Source: Streptomyces sp. WM6378 (lineage in GTDB: Bacteria; Actinomycetota; Actinomycetes; Streptomycetales; Streptomycetaceae). Taken from it: a stretch of DNA of 17,267 nt. The DNA is taken from assembly GCF_001279695.1 (NCBI RefSeq), contig NZ_LGDD01000322.1, positions 1 through 17,267 on the forward strand, read 5' to 3'. Under the pieces are notes generated by a model, which ran no database searches, was not told the origin of the DNA, and was given only the letters and a program-made list of their open reading frames with translations. The translations under genes and the position numbers were made by a program. Positions 1 through 7,191 of this stretch are shown here, one piece after another. Within the stretch, counting starts at the first letter, position 1, and each line of letters begins with the position of its first letter.

Positions 1-38
1 ACCCCTCCCCGCACTCCACCCCCAGGAAGGTCCCTGCC

Positions 39-869
39 ATGGCCGTTCTGCTCAGCCCCGAGTTCCCCGTCGGCCGGCCGGCCCGCGTCGGCGGGGATGA
101 GGACGCCACTACGCTCGCCGGGGCGGCCACGCGTCGGCCGATCGTCGGCTCTGTGCACTCCTGGGACCTGTCGACCGGCGTCGACGGTCCGGGCACGCGC
201 TTCGTCACCTTCCTCTCGGGCTGCCCGCTGACCTGCCTGTACTGCCACAACCCCGACACCTGGCGGATGCGCAACGGCAAGCGCACCACCGCGGACGACG
301 TGGTCGCCGAGGCCGCGAAGTACACGACGTTCATCCGCGCCGCGGGCGGCGGCGCCACGGTGAGCGGCGGCGAACCGCTGCTCCAGCCCGTCTTCGCCGG
401 TGAGCTGCTGCACCGCTACAAACACGAGCTGGGGCTGCACACCGCCCTGGACACCTCCGGTTTCCTCGGCACCCGGGCCACCGACGCGCTGCTGCGCGAC
501 GTGGACCTGGTGCTGCTCGACATCAAGTCCTGGGACCGTGAGACGTACAGGAAGGCCACGGGCCGGCCGTTGCAGCCGACGCTGGATTTCGCCCGTCGTC
601 TCGCGGACCTCGGCAAGGAGGTCCATGTCCGCTTCGTTCTGGTCCCGGGTCTGACCGACGACCCCGCCAACATCGAGGGCGTCGCCTCCTTCGCCTCCTC
701 TCTCGGCAATGTGTCCCGCGTCGACGTCCTTCCGTTCCACAAACTGGGCGAGGGCAAGTGGCAGGCCCTCGGCATGAACTTCACCCTCCACGACACCCCG
801 TCCCCCACGGCCGCCCGGGTGGCGGCGGCCCGGGAGGCCTTCACCGCGCACGGGTTGTACGCGGTCTGA
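39..869 (+). CDS. pflA: Pyruvate formate-lyase-activating-type radical SAM enzyme
   Basis: A 276-aa protein of the glycyl-radical-enzyme activase family. Such enzymes use S-adenosylmethionine and a [4Fe-4S] cluster to place a radical on a glycine of a partner enzyme such as pyruvate formate-lyase. The radical SAM motif CxxxCxxC is at C62, C66 and C69, followed by the activase-typical HNPDTW. The SGGEP motif that helps bind SAM follows at about residue 109. Roughly 35 residues precede the usual family N-terminus. The ATG has a good ribosome site, AGGAAGG at 24-30, 8 nt upstream. No glycyl radical partner is visible; it could lie upstream, outside the window. The gene points into the Mo/Fe-S operon but is separated from it by a SnoaL-like gene. 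The family call is firm; the substrate is inferred. Confidence 0.9.
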   Translation: MAVLLSPEFPVGRPARVGGDEDATTLAGAATRRPIVGSVHSWDLSTGVDGPGTRFVTFLSGCPLTCLYCHNPDTWRMRNGKRTTADDVVAEAAKYTTFIRAAGGGATVSGGEPLLQPVFAGELLHRYKHELGLHTALDTSGFLGTRATDALLRDVDLVLLDIKSWDRETYRKATGRPLQPTLDFARRLADLGKEVHVRFVLVPGLTDDPANIEGVASFASSLGNVSRVDVLPFHKLGEGKWQALGMNFTLHDTPSPTAARVAAAREAFTAHGLYAV

Positions 870-951
870 AGCGGTCGCGGCGCACGTGGCTGCGTCCGAG
901 TGAACCTCTGTGATCGCCGGGCTCGTCGCGGTGGTGGACGGGGAACCCCAG

Positions 952-992
952 TGGTGACGCTTCGGGCCCTGTGTGCCGTTCCGGCGTCACCA
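952..992. promoter_or_regulatory. 9-bp perfect inverted repeat before the SnoaL-like gene
   Basis: TGGTGACGC at 952-960 is matched by its reverse complement GCGTCACCA at 984-992, with 23 nt between. Arm centres are 32 bp apart, about three helical turns. The right arm ends 24 nt before the GTG at 1017. It could be an operator for the downstream gene or a long-loop hairpin ending the pflA transcript. There is no T tract to favour a terminator. Confidence 0.4.
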
Positions 993-1016
993 AGCGAACG
1001 CGACGAGAGGTTCCGG

Positions 1017-1451
1017 GTGTCAACCGAAGAGAACAAGAAGCTGGTGCGCCGCTTCTACCAGGAGATCGACGCGGGCAACATCGATGCCCTGGACGAGCTC
1101 GTGGTCGAGGACTACCAGGACCACTCACCGCCGCCCTTTCCCGGGTTCGGACCGGGTCGTGAGGGGCTCAAGGAGGCGTTCCGTCTGTTCTGGGAGTCCA
1201 CGCCCGGCACCCACACGATCGAGGACCAGATCGCGGAGGGCGACAAGGTCGTGACCCGGCTGACGGCTCGTGGAGTCCATGAGGGGGACCTCCCGGGCAT
1301 CCCGCGCACCGGCAAGCAGATGGAGATGACGGCGGTGGTGATCCATCGCATCGAGAACGGCCGGCTGGCCGAAAAGTGGTCGGAGAGGGACCTCCTTCGC
1401 CTTCTTCAGGAACTTGATGTCGTGCCGACGCCCGACGGGGCTGCGGGCTAG
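1017..1451 (+). CDS. SnoaL-like / ester cyclase-family protein (NTF2-like fold)
   Basis: A 144-aa protein, the usual size for single-domain SnoaL-like proteins. The pattern is typical: an N-terminal helix (NKKLVRRFYQEIDAGNIDAL), then VVEDYQDHSP, a central strand pair, and a C-terminal GIPRTGK followed by a strand ending in IENGRLAEKW. The family includes polyketide cyclases and many small proteins of unknown substrate, so the function is open. The GTG at 1017 is chosen because GAGAGG at 1005-1010 sits 6 nt upstream and family homology begins there. An in-frame GTG at 900 would add about 39 unrelated Arg-rich residues. It lies between pflA and the redox operon but has its own downstream hairpin, so it is probably a separate transcript. 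Confidence 0.85.
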   Translation: MSTEENKKLVRRFYQEIDAGNIDALDELVVEDYQDHSPPPFPGFGPGREGLKEAFRLFWESTPGTHTIEDQIAEGDKVVTRLTARGVHEGDLPGIPRTGKQMEMTAVVIHRIENGRLAEKWSERDLLRLLQELDVVPTPDGAAG

Positions 1452-1474
1452 CGAGTGCGGCTGGTTGCGCCCTT

Positions 1475-1506
1475 CCGGAGCCCGGCCGCAGTCGGCTCGG
1501 CTCCGG
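1475..1506 (+). terminator. Likely hairpin terminator after the SnoaL-like gene
   Basis: CCGGAGCC at 1475-1482 pairs with GGCTCCGG at 1499-1506 across a 16-nt loop, 23 nt after the stop codon. There is no T run, which is common for terminators in very GC-rich actinomycetes. It separates the SnoaL-like gene from the promoter of the redox operon. Confidence 0.45.
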
Positions 1507-1573
1507 CGCGGCAAGGGCCGAGCGGACTCACCCCGTTGATCGCTAAAACAGGTAGTTGATGCCGGAATGTACC

Positions 1574-1585
1574 TAGCGTGAGGGG
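1574..1585 (+). promoter_or_regulatory. Putative leaderless promoter -10 of the redox operon
   Basis: TAGCGT (TANNNT type) at 1574-1579 ends 6 nt before the GTG at 1586. That is where a transcript starting at the start codon would place its -10. No convincing -35 was found at 17-18 bp. The purine run just before the GTG is too close to act as a ribosome site, which fits a leaderless message. Confidence 0.45.
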
Positions 1586-2707
1586 GTGACCGAGCCACCC
1601 GCACCCCCCGCCGCACCTCCGGACGCCTCCTCCCCGGGTGTGCCACCGCCACCGGTGCCGGCCGTCGCCCCCGCGCCCGCCCCGCGTTCCGTGGCGCTGC
1701 GCGCGACGCTGGCCGGTACGGCCGTCTCCGTTCTGCTCATCCTGGCCATCGTGTTCGGCAGCCGGCTGCTCCAGGACTTCGACTCCGCGCTCCTTCCGTA
1801 CGCGGTCGCCACCGTCTTCCTGGCCTTCGGTGTCGCCTACCGCTACACCGTGTGGATCTCCTCTCCGGGCGCCCGCCGCCTGTTCAAGCAGGGCTGGCGG
1901 AGCCTGTTCTCGGCGGCCAACTTCCGTAGGGCGCCCACCGCCCTGCCGAAGATGATCGCCACCTATCTCGGCTTCCAGAAGTTCCTGGGCGCTCGCTCGC
2001 ACGCCCGCTGGGCCGCGCACCAGCTGATCTTCTGGGGCTGCATCCTGGCCGCCGCGATCACGTTCCCGCTGACCTGGGGCTGGTTCACGTTCACCTCGGG
2101 GTCCGGCTCGGGCCCCGGATACGAGATGCGGATCTGGGGGTTCAAGATCCTCGGCTTCGACTCGCTGAGCGTTGCCGGCTGGCTGATGTTCCACGGCCTG
2201 GACATCGCCGCCGTCCTGGTGATCCCCGGCGCCTCGTACTTCCTGTGGCGGCGGATGAAGGACCGCGGCGCCATCACCGGCCAGCGCTTCGCCTACGACC
2301 TCGTCCCGCTGATCGCGCTGATCGTCATCTCCGTGACGGGGCTCCTCCTCACCTTCTCGTCGATCTTCCTGCACGGCGGTGGCTACCAGTTCCTGGCGGT
2401 CCTGCACATGGTCTCGGTCGTCTTCACCCTCATCTACATCCCGTTCGGGAAGTTCTTCCACATCGTGCAGCGGCCGGCCGCGGTCGGCATGCAGCTCTTC
2501 AAGTACACGGCCCGCCAGGACGCGCAGGTCTTCCCGTGCAAGCGCTGCGGCGAGCCGATCGACACCGCCCCGTACGTCGAGAACCTGCGGGGCACCATGC
2601 GCGATCTGAACCTCGACTTCGACGCCTGGGCCCAGTACTGCCCGCGCTGCAAGCGGGTGCTGCGCGGCAGCGCCTACCTCAGCCACGTCAAGAAGGGCTT
2701 CAAGTGA
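1586..2707 (+). CDS. Membrane cytochrome b-like subunit (NarI/HdrE/DsrM-like) with C-terminal zinc ribbon
   Basis: A 373-aa first gene of the redox operon. A Pro/Ala-rich cytoplasmic tail (1-34) is followed by about six membrane helices near 41-60, 70-90, 143-165, 198-222, 237-260 and 266-290. Histidines at 145 (in HQLIFW), 203 (MFHG), 263, 274 and 292 lie in or beside the helices and are candidate heme b ligands, as in the gamma subunits of nitrate reductase and heterodisulfide reductase. After the last helix comes a hydrophilic domain with CxxC at 318/321 and CxxC at 352/355, a zinc-ribbon or rubredoxin-like metal site not found in standard NarI. The likely role is to anchor the complex and pass electrons between membrane carriers and the Fe-S subunit. 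The stop overlaps the next gene by 4 bases. Membrane topology is clear; heme content is inferred. Such proteins may be mislabelled as transporters. Confidence 0.75.
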   Translation: MTEPPAPPAAPPDASSPGVPPPPVPAVAPAPAPRSVALRATLAGTAVSVLLILAIVFGSRLLQDFDSALLPYAVATVFLAFGVAYRYTVWISSPGARRLFKQGWRSLFSAANFRRAPTALPKMIATYLGFQKFLGARSHARWAAHQLIFWGCILAAAITFPLTWGWFTFTSGSGSGPGYEMRIWGFKILGFDSLSVAGWLMFHGLDIAAVLVIPGASYFLWRRMKDRGAITGQRFAYDLVPLIALIVISVTGLLLTFSSIFLHGGGYQFLAVLHMVSVVFTLIYIPFGKFFHIVQRPAAVGMQLFKYTARQDAQVFPCKRCGEPIDTAPYVENLRGTMRDLNLDFDAWAQYCPRCKRVLRGSAYLSHVKKGFK

Positions 2708-5004
2708 GCAGCCGGCCCATTCCGCTCGACCCTTCGATCGCGCCGCCCGGCACCCGCAACTTCCGGGACGCGGGCGGCATCCCGGCCGACCAGTGGCACG
2801 CCGACCAGAACGGCGAGACCCTCGTCCCCACCCACTGCTGCTTCTGCGGGGTGCAGTGCGGCATGTATCTGCGGGTGGACCGGGCGGGCAAGGTGTTCGG
2901 GGTCGAGCCCCGCAATCACGACATCAACCGGATGCGCCTGTGCCCGAAGGGCATCAACGCCTACCAGCAGGTCAATCACCCCGACCGGCTGACCTCGCCG
3001 CTGATGCGCCGCTCTCGCGACGAGCCGTTCCGCGAGGTCTCCTGGGAGGAGGCGCTCGACTTCACGGTCGCCGAGATCCGCCGTATCCAGTCCGCCCACG
3101 GCAACGACGCGTTCGGGCTGCTCGGCGGGGCGAGCTTGTTCTCCGAGAAGACGTACCTGGTCGGCAAGTTCGGCCGGGTCGCCCTCAAGACGCGGCACGT
3201 CGACTACAACGGCCGGCTGTGCATGGTCTCCGCCGCCGGCGCCAACAAGCTGGCCTTCGGCATCGACCGGGCGGGCAACCCGTTCTCCGACATCCTGCTC
3301 ACCGACTGCCTGCTGATCGCCGGGTCCAATGTGGGGGAGTGCTTCCCCGTCATGACCCAGTACCTGTGGGGCGCCCGGGACCGCGGGGCCAGTCTCATCG
3401 TGGTCGACCCGCGCGAGACGGCCATCGCGCGCACCGCCGACATCCACGTCGCGCTGCGGCCCGGCACCGACGCGGCTTTCTTCAACGCCGTACTGAACGT
3501 GGTCATCCAGGAGGACCTCGTCGACAAGGAGTTCCTCGCCGAGCACACCACCGGCTGGGACGAGGTGTGCGCGGCGGTCGCCTCCGTCACCCCCGATGTG
3601 GCCGCCGAGATCTGCGGGATTCCCGCCTCCCAGGTGGTGCAGGTCGCCCGGGCCTTCGCGGGCGCCGACCGGGCGATGGCCTGGCACGCGCGGGGCATCG
3701 AGCATCATTCGCAGGGTGTCGAGAACTGCCTGACCGTCATCAATCTCTGTACGGCCACCGGCAACCTCGGCAAGCCCGGCGCCGGTTACGGCACCATCAC
3801 AGGCCAGGGCAACGGCCAGGGCGGGCGGGAGCACGGGCAGAAGTCCGATCTGCTGCCAGGTGGGCGTTCCATCTCGAATCCGGAGCACCGGCGGCAGATC
3901 TGTGAGATTTGGGGCATCGAGGAGTCCGAACTGCCGCCCGCAGGGACCTCGATGATGGAAATGGTCTGGCAGATGCAGCGCGAGGAGATCCGCGGTCTGA
4001 TCGGCATCTGCAACAACCCGTTCGTCTCCCTTCCCAACTACACGACGGTGAAGGCTGGTTACGACACTCTGGAGTTCCACGCCCAATTCGATTTCTTCCT
4101 TTCGGAGACCGCGGCCAACGCGCATGTCGTCTTCCCCGTCACCACCTGGGCCGAGGACGAGGGCGTGATGGCGAACGCCGAGGCCAGGGTGGTCAAGCAC
4201 AACAAGGCGCAGGAGCCGCCCGGGGGCGTGCGCACCGACACCTGGGTGATGTGCCAGCTGGCCGGGCGCCTGGGCGTGGGTGACAAGTTCGCCTATCCGG
4301 GCTCCCGCGAGGTGTTCGAGGAGCTGCGGATCGCGTCGGCCGGAACGGTGAACGACTACTACGGCATCACCTACGAGCGTCTGGAGGAGACCGGCGGTAT
4401 CGCCTGGCCCTGCCCCACCACGGACCATCCGGGCACGCCCCGCCTGTTCGAGGGAGGGAGGACCTTCCACCCGGACGGCAAGGTCCACATGCAGGTCGTC
4501 GAGTGGCATCCGCCGATGGATCCGTACGACGAGGAGCATCCGATGTCGCTGACCACGGGCCGTACCGTGGCGCACTTCCTGTCCGGCAACCAGACGCGGC
4601 GGCTCGGCGCGCTCGTCGAGCAGACCCCGCGCCCCTGGGTGGAGGTCCATCCTTCGCACGGGTTCCGCAACGGAGATCCGGTGCGGGTGGTGACCCGGCG
4701 CGGCAGCGAGGTCTTTCCGGCGCTGGTGACCGAGGCGATCCGGCCCGACACGGTGTTCATCCCGTACCACTGGCCGGTCCCGACGGCCGCGAACGCGCTC
4801 ACCATCGATGCCCTCGACCCCCGTTCCAAGATCCCCGAGTACAAGGTGTGCGCCTGCCGGATCGAGGCCGCCGATCGGATCGACGAGGTGCCGGCGCCGC
4901 CGACCGCGCCGGGCCACGAGGCGTACCCGGCGACGCAGGTCTCGCGCACCGACCCCCTGCCGCCCACGTCCCCGCAGGGCCGTGGCACCTCGGAGAGGAG
5001 CTGA
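2704..5004 (+). CDS. Molybdopterin oxidoreductase, assimilatory nitrate reductase-like catalytic subunit
   Basis: A 766-aa Mo-bisPGD enzyme. The N-terminal [4Fe-4S] ligands are C45, C48, C52 and C80, followed by the conserved Lys of CPKG. The motif GRLCM puts Cys173 as the Mo ligand. RLCM-x-SA, GQGNGQGGRE around residue 365 and NPFVSLP match the NarB/NasA assimilatory nitrate reductase branch rather than formate dehydrogenases, which carry Cys/Sec followed by His. The C-terminal MopB domain ends with the typical ANALT-DALDPRSKIPEYKVCA stretch. There is no twin-arginine signal, so the subunit is cytoplasmic. GTG at 2704 overlaps the previous stop (GTGA), implying translational coupling. Unlike classic NasA/NarB it is encoded with a membrane anchor and a four-cluster ferredoxin. 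The family call is firm; the true substrate (nitrate, formate or other) is unknown. Confidence 0.9.
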   Translation: MSSRPIPLDPSIAPPGTRNFRDAGGIPADQWHADQNGETLVPTHCCFCGVQCGMYLRVDRAGKVFGVEPRNHDINRMRLCPKGINAYQQVNHPDRLTSPLMRRSRDEPFREVSWEEALDFTVAEIRRIQSAHGNDAFGLLGGASLFSEKTYLVGKFGRVALKTRHVDYNGRLCMVSAAGANKLAFGIDRAGNPFSDILLTDCLLIAGSNVGECFPVMTQYLWGARDRGASLIVVDPRETAIARTADIHVALRPGTDAAFFNAVLNVVIQEDLVDKEFLAEHTTGWDEVCAAVASVTPDVAAEICGIPASQVVQVARAFAGADRAMAWHARGIEHHSQGVENCLTVINLCTATGNLGKPGAGYGTITGQGNGQGGREHGQKSDLLPGGRSISNPEHRRQICEIWGIEESELPPAGTSMMEMVWQMQREEIRGLIGICNNPFVSLPNYTTVKAGYDTLEFHAQFDFFLSETAANAHVVFPVTTWAEDEGVMANAEARVVKHNKAQEPPGGVRTDTWVMCQLAGRLGVGDKFAYPGSREVFEELRIASAGTVNDYYGITYERLEETGGIAWPCPTTDHPGTPRLFEGGRTFHPDGKVHMQVVEWHPPMDPYDEEHPMSLTTGRTVAHFLSGNQTRRLGALVEQTPRPWVEVHPSHGFRNGDPVRVVTRRGSEVFPALVTEAIRPDTVFIPYHWPVPTAANALTIDALDPRSKIPEYKVCACRIEAADRIDEVPAPPTAPGHEAYPATQVSRTDPLPPTSPQGRGTSERS

Positions 5005-5012
5005 CGCCCGCC

Positions 5013-5672
5013 ATGATGGGCAGAACGATCTTCATCGACCCGGGGCGCTGCATCGGCTGCCAGGCCTGTGTGTCGGCCTGCCGCGAGTGCGACTCGCATC
5101 GCGGCAAGTCCATGATCCATCTCGACTATCCCGACGAGGGTCATTCCGTTGCCTCCCTTCCGACCGTCTGCATGCACTGCGAGGACCCGGTCGCCCCGTG
5201 TGCCGAGGTGTGTCCCGCCGACGCGATCCTGGTGACTGCGGACGGGGTGGTGCAGCAGGCCGACACGACCCGCTGCATCGGCTGCGCGAACTGCGTGAAC
5301 GCCTGCCCCTTCGGCGTACCGAAGATCGACCTCCAGGCGAAGCTGCAGATGAAGTGCAACCTCTGCTACGACCGCACCGCGTACGGCCTGGCCCCCATGT
5401 GCGCCACGGTCTGCCCGACCGGTGCGCTGTTCTACGGGACGGTCGAGGAGCTCCTCGCGGAGCGCCCCGGCGTCCAGGTCGCCGACTCCTTCACGTTCGG
5501 CGACGTCGTCGTCTCCACCGGCGTGGCCATGGTGGTGCCCGCCGACAAGGTCCAGTGGCCGGTGCCCGGCGGCCTCCCGATCGTCGAGGTGAATGGAAGA
5601 GCCGTGAACGCAGCCAACTCCGGCCCGGGTGGCGGCGGGCGACGGGCGGGCGGCAAGGACGTCCGCCGATGA
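5013..5672 (+). CDS. Four-cluster 4Fe-4S ferredoxin subunit (FdnH/DmsB/HybA type)
   Basis: A 219-aa electron-transfer subunit. Sixteen cysteines form the four-cluster pattern: C13/16/19/23 (CIGCQACVSAC), C53/56/63/67, C88/91/94/98 (CIGCANCVNAC) and C115/118/130/134. This is the beta-subunit layout of membrane Mo oxidoreductases, where a chain of clusters links the Mo subunit to the membrane subunit. There is no signal peptide, so it is cytoplasmic with its partner. The C-terminal 20 residues are Gly/Arg-rich and lack a membrane helix, so contact with the membrane must come through the other subunits. GAGGAG at 4995-5000 lies 12 nt before ATG 5013; a second in-frame ATG at 5016 is possible. 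The gap to the upstream gene is 8 nt and the stop overlaps the next start. Confidence 0.92.
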   Translation: MMGRTIFIDPGRCIGCQACVSACRECDSHRGKSMIHLDYPDEGHSVASLPTVCMHCEDPVAPCAEVCPADAILVTADGVVQQADTTRCIGCANCVNACPFGVPKIDLQAKLQMKCNLCYDRTAYGLAPMCATVCPTGALFYGTVEELLAERPGVQVADSFTFGDVVVSTGVAMVVPADKVQWPVPGGLPIVEVNGRAVNAANSGPGGGGRRAGGKDVRR

Positions 5673-6322
5673 GCGTCACCGACCAGTCGCCCGCCGCTCC
5701 CGATCCCGGCGCGGATCCCGCCCGGGCCGCCCTCCACGACCGCATCGCCGCCGACTCCCTCACGACCCGCCGCGACTATCTCCGCATCGTCGCCACCGTC
5801 TCGGGCGGCCTCGCCGTCGGCGGCGTCGCCGTGGCCGGGGGAGTGCTGCACCGGCACGGTGACAGCGACGATCCGCCCGACGCCAAGCGCGTCGCGGCCG
5901 TGCTCGCCCCGGGTGAGTCCGTCGCCTTCCGCTTCCCCGGCGAGGACGACCGCGCGGTCGCCGTCCGCCTCACCGACGGCACCCTCGTCGGCTACTCCGC
6001 CGTGTGTACGCACCTGGCCTGCGGGGTGCTGTGGCGCGAGGACCGCGGTGCCGAGGGCGAGCTGTACTGCCCGTGCCACGAAGGGGTCTTCGACGCCCGC
6101 ACCGGCGAGGTCACCGCAGGGCCGCCGCCGCGCCCGCTGCCCAAGGTGCTCCTCATCGAGGAGGCCGACGGCAGCGTCTGGGCGGTGGCCACGGCGCGCT
6201 CCGGTGAGAGCGTCAAGGACGCCATGTGCCGCCAGTTCGCCGACAAGCGGCCCGACATGGCGGCCCGCATGGGCTGCCCCGCCGCGAACGCGAAGTCGGA
6301 CGAGAGGAGCGAGCGGACATGA
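5669..6322 (+). CDS. Rieske 2Fe-2S protein with twin-arginine signal/anchor
   Basis: A 217-aa protein. TTRRDYLR at 32-39 is followed by a hydrophobic Gly/Ala/Val segment at about 40-60. This fits a Tat signal that probably stays as a membrane anchor. The Rieske domain has C113-T-H115 and C134-P-C-H137 as 2Fe-2S ligands. C118 and C136 are positioned for the usual stabilising disulfide of high-potential Rieske proteins. The cluster would be folded in the cytoplasm and exported to the outer face of the membrane, opposite the Mo and ferredoxin subunits. The residues after 190 form a short Cys-containing tail (C201 and C220-like positions near DAMCRQ and MGCPAA) outside the standard fold. It overlaps its neighbours by 4 bases on both sides (ATGA), so it belongs to the complex rather than to the cytochrome bc complex. 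Confidence 0.9.
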   Translation: MSVTDQSPAAPDPGADPARAALHDRIAADSLTTRRDYLRIVATVSGGLAVGGVAVAGGVLHRHGDSDDPPDAKRVAAVLAPGESVAFRFPGEDDRAVAVRLTDGTLVGYSAVCTHLACGVLWREDRGAEGELYCPCHEGVFDARTGEVTAGPPPRPLPKVLLIEEADGSVWAVATARSGESVKDAMCRQFADKRPDMAARMGCPAANAKSDERSERT

Positions 6323-6744
6323 GCACCGACGGCGACGCCGCCCGCGGCCGGGCCTCCGATGGCGGGCCCGGCCCGGGCGAGGGCCTCCCGGTCCCCCCGC
6401 GGCCCCCGTACACCCCGGGCTCCGCACAGCCCCGGCTCAACCGGCCGGTCCACGAGCGCTACCCGCAGATCCGCGCCACCAGCGGCTACGGCGACCCGCG
6501 GATCCGGCACACCGGGCCGGGCCCGGGCGCCGGCAGCGAGCAGGAGCCGGAACGCTCCTCGAAGCTGACGGCCCGCCTCACCCTGGCGATCACCGTGGTC
6601 ATCGGCCAGCTGTGGGGTCTGACCGTGGTGGTCAACGAGTGGATGCGCGGCAGCGCCGGCACCGCCTGGTGGGGCGCGGGGTTCCTCTGTCTGTCGTTCC
6701 TGGTGGTCCTCGGCCTCTGGCTGCTCGACCCGAAGGACCGCTGA
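6319..6744 (+). CDS. Small two-helix membrane protein of the redox operon
   Basis: A 141-aa protein of no recognised family. The first 80 residues are a Pro/Gly/Arg-rich, probably disordered cytoplasmic segment. Two membrane helices follow at about 84-105 (LTLAITVVIGQLWGLTVVV) and 117-136 (WWGAGFLCLSFLVVLGLWLL), and the protein ends in DPKDR. ATG at 6319 overlaps the Rieske stop (ATGA), so it is translationally coupled and likely a small accessory subunit or assembly factor for the complex. No metal-binding motif is seen. It is the last gene of the operon. Confidence 0.75.
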   Translation: MSTDGDAARGRASDGGPGPGEGLPVPPRPPYTPGSAQPRLNRPVHERYPQIRATSGYGDPRIRHTGPGPGAGSEQEPERSSKLTARLTLAITVVIGQLWGLTVVVNEWMRGSAGTAWWGAGFLCLSFLVVLGLWLLDPKDR

Positions 6745-6837
6745 GCGCAGGCCGGTGAGGCGCGGTTCCGCCGACCGGAAGACCTCTGAGCGGGGGCCGC
6801 CGAATAGCGGTGCCGCCGACCGGAAGACCGCTGTCCG
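6727..6837 (+). repeat. Three degenerate copies of a ~20-bp element at 45-bp spacing
   Basis: GACCGGAAGACC-type elements end at 6747, 6792 and 6837, exactly 45 bp apart. Copy 1 lies over the 3' end of the small membrane gene (GACCCGAAGGACCGCTGAGCG minus its last base). Copies 2 and 3 share a perfect 17-bp repeat, CCGCCGACCGGAAGACC, at 6768-6784 and 6813-6829. The spacer looks like tandem duplication of the gene's end followed by decay. No coding function is supported here. Confidence 0.6.
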
Positions 6838-6918
6838 GGCTCCGTACGCCACTGCCCGGAGGGCCGCTGAGGCCACCGTCCGCAGGAGGGGCGACGCGGG
6901 GGCCGCCGACCGGCCCGC

Positions 6919-6964
6919 GTACCCCGTCCCGACCCGCCGTACCCCGTCCCGACCCGCCGTACCC
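6919..6964 (+). repeat. 20-bp tandem repeat running into a -10 hexamer
   Basis: The unit GTACCCCGTCCCGACCCGCC occurs perfectly at 6919-6938 and 6939-6958. A third partial copy (GTACCC) at 6959-6964 forms the start of the TACCCT hexamer placed at 6960-6965. The repeat therefore ends within the putative promoter of the next gene. Confidence 0.8.
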
Positions 6965-6971
6965 TTGACGT
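6960..6971 (+). promoter_or_regulatory. Putative leaderless promoter -10 (TACCCT)
   Basis: TACCCT at 6960-6965 is 6 nt before ATG 6972, and no Shine-Dalgarno sequence is present. This matches the leaderless arrangement common in actinomycetes. The preceding tandem repeat carries two near-copies (TACCCC) at 20-bp intervals. Confidence 0.45.
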
Positions 6972-7175
6972 ATGAGCACCGCCCCCGCCCCCGGACCGCG
7001 CGACCGGGAATCAGCGCCCAAGGAGCAGTCCAAGCCGACGCTGGTCTTCGACGATCCGCTGGACCAGCAATCGGCGGACGACACGGACCGCGGGTGGGGC
7101 GAGCGGCCCGCTTCCGCGGGCAGCGCCGCCGACCTGGCACGCTTCCTCGACGAGAAGCCGCCCCACCACATCTGA
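6972..7175 (+). CDS. Small conserved-looking hypothetical protein
   Basis: A 67-aa hydrophilic, acidic/proline-rich protein with no membrane segment and no recognised domain. The core KPTLVFDDPLDQQSADDTDRGW and the C-terminal SAADLARFLDEKPPHHI look like the conserved parts, ending in His-His-Ile. Reasons to accept it: a clean leaderless -10 and ATG, Streptomyces-like third-position GC, and a stop 16 nt before the convergent mscL stop. The function is unknown. The C-terminal helix-like LARFLDEKPP could be a binding peptide, but this is only a guess. Confidence 0.65.
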   Translation: MSTAPAPGPRDRESAPKEQSKPTLVFDDPLDQQSADDTDRGWGERPASAGSAADLARFLDEKPPHHI

Positions 7176-7191
7176 GCCGTACGAGACGGCG

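Noticed and set aside
2674..4917. 747-codon open frame on the minus strand opposite the Mo oxidoreductase gene
   Set aside because: Shadow frame caused by high GC; it lacks recognisable domains while the + strand has all Mo-enzyme motifs.
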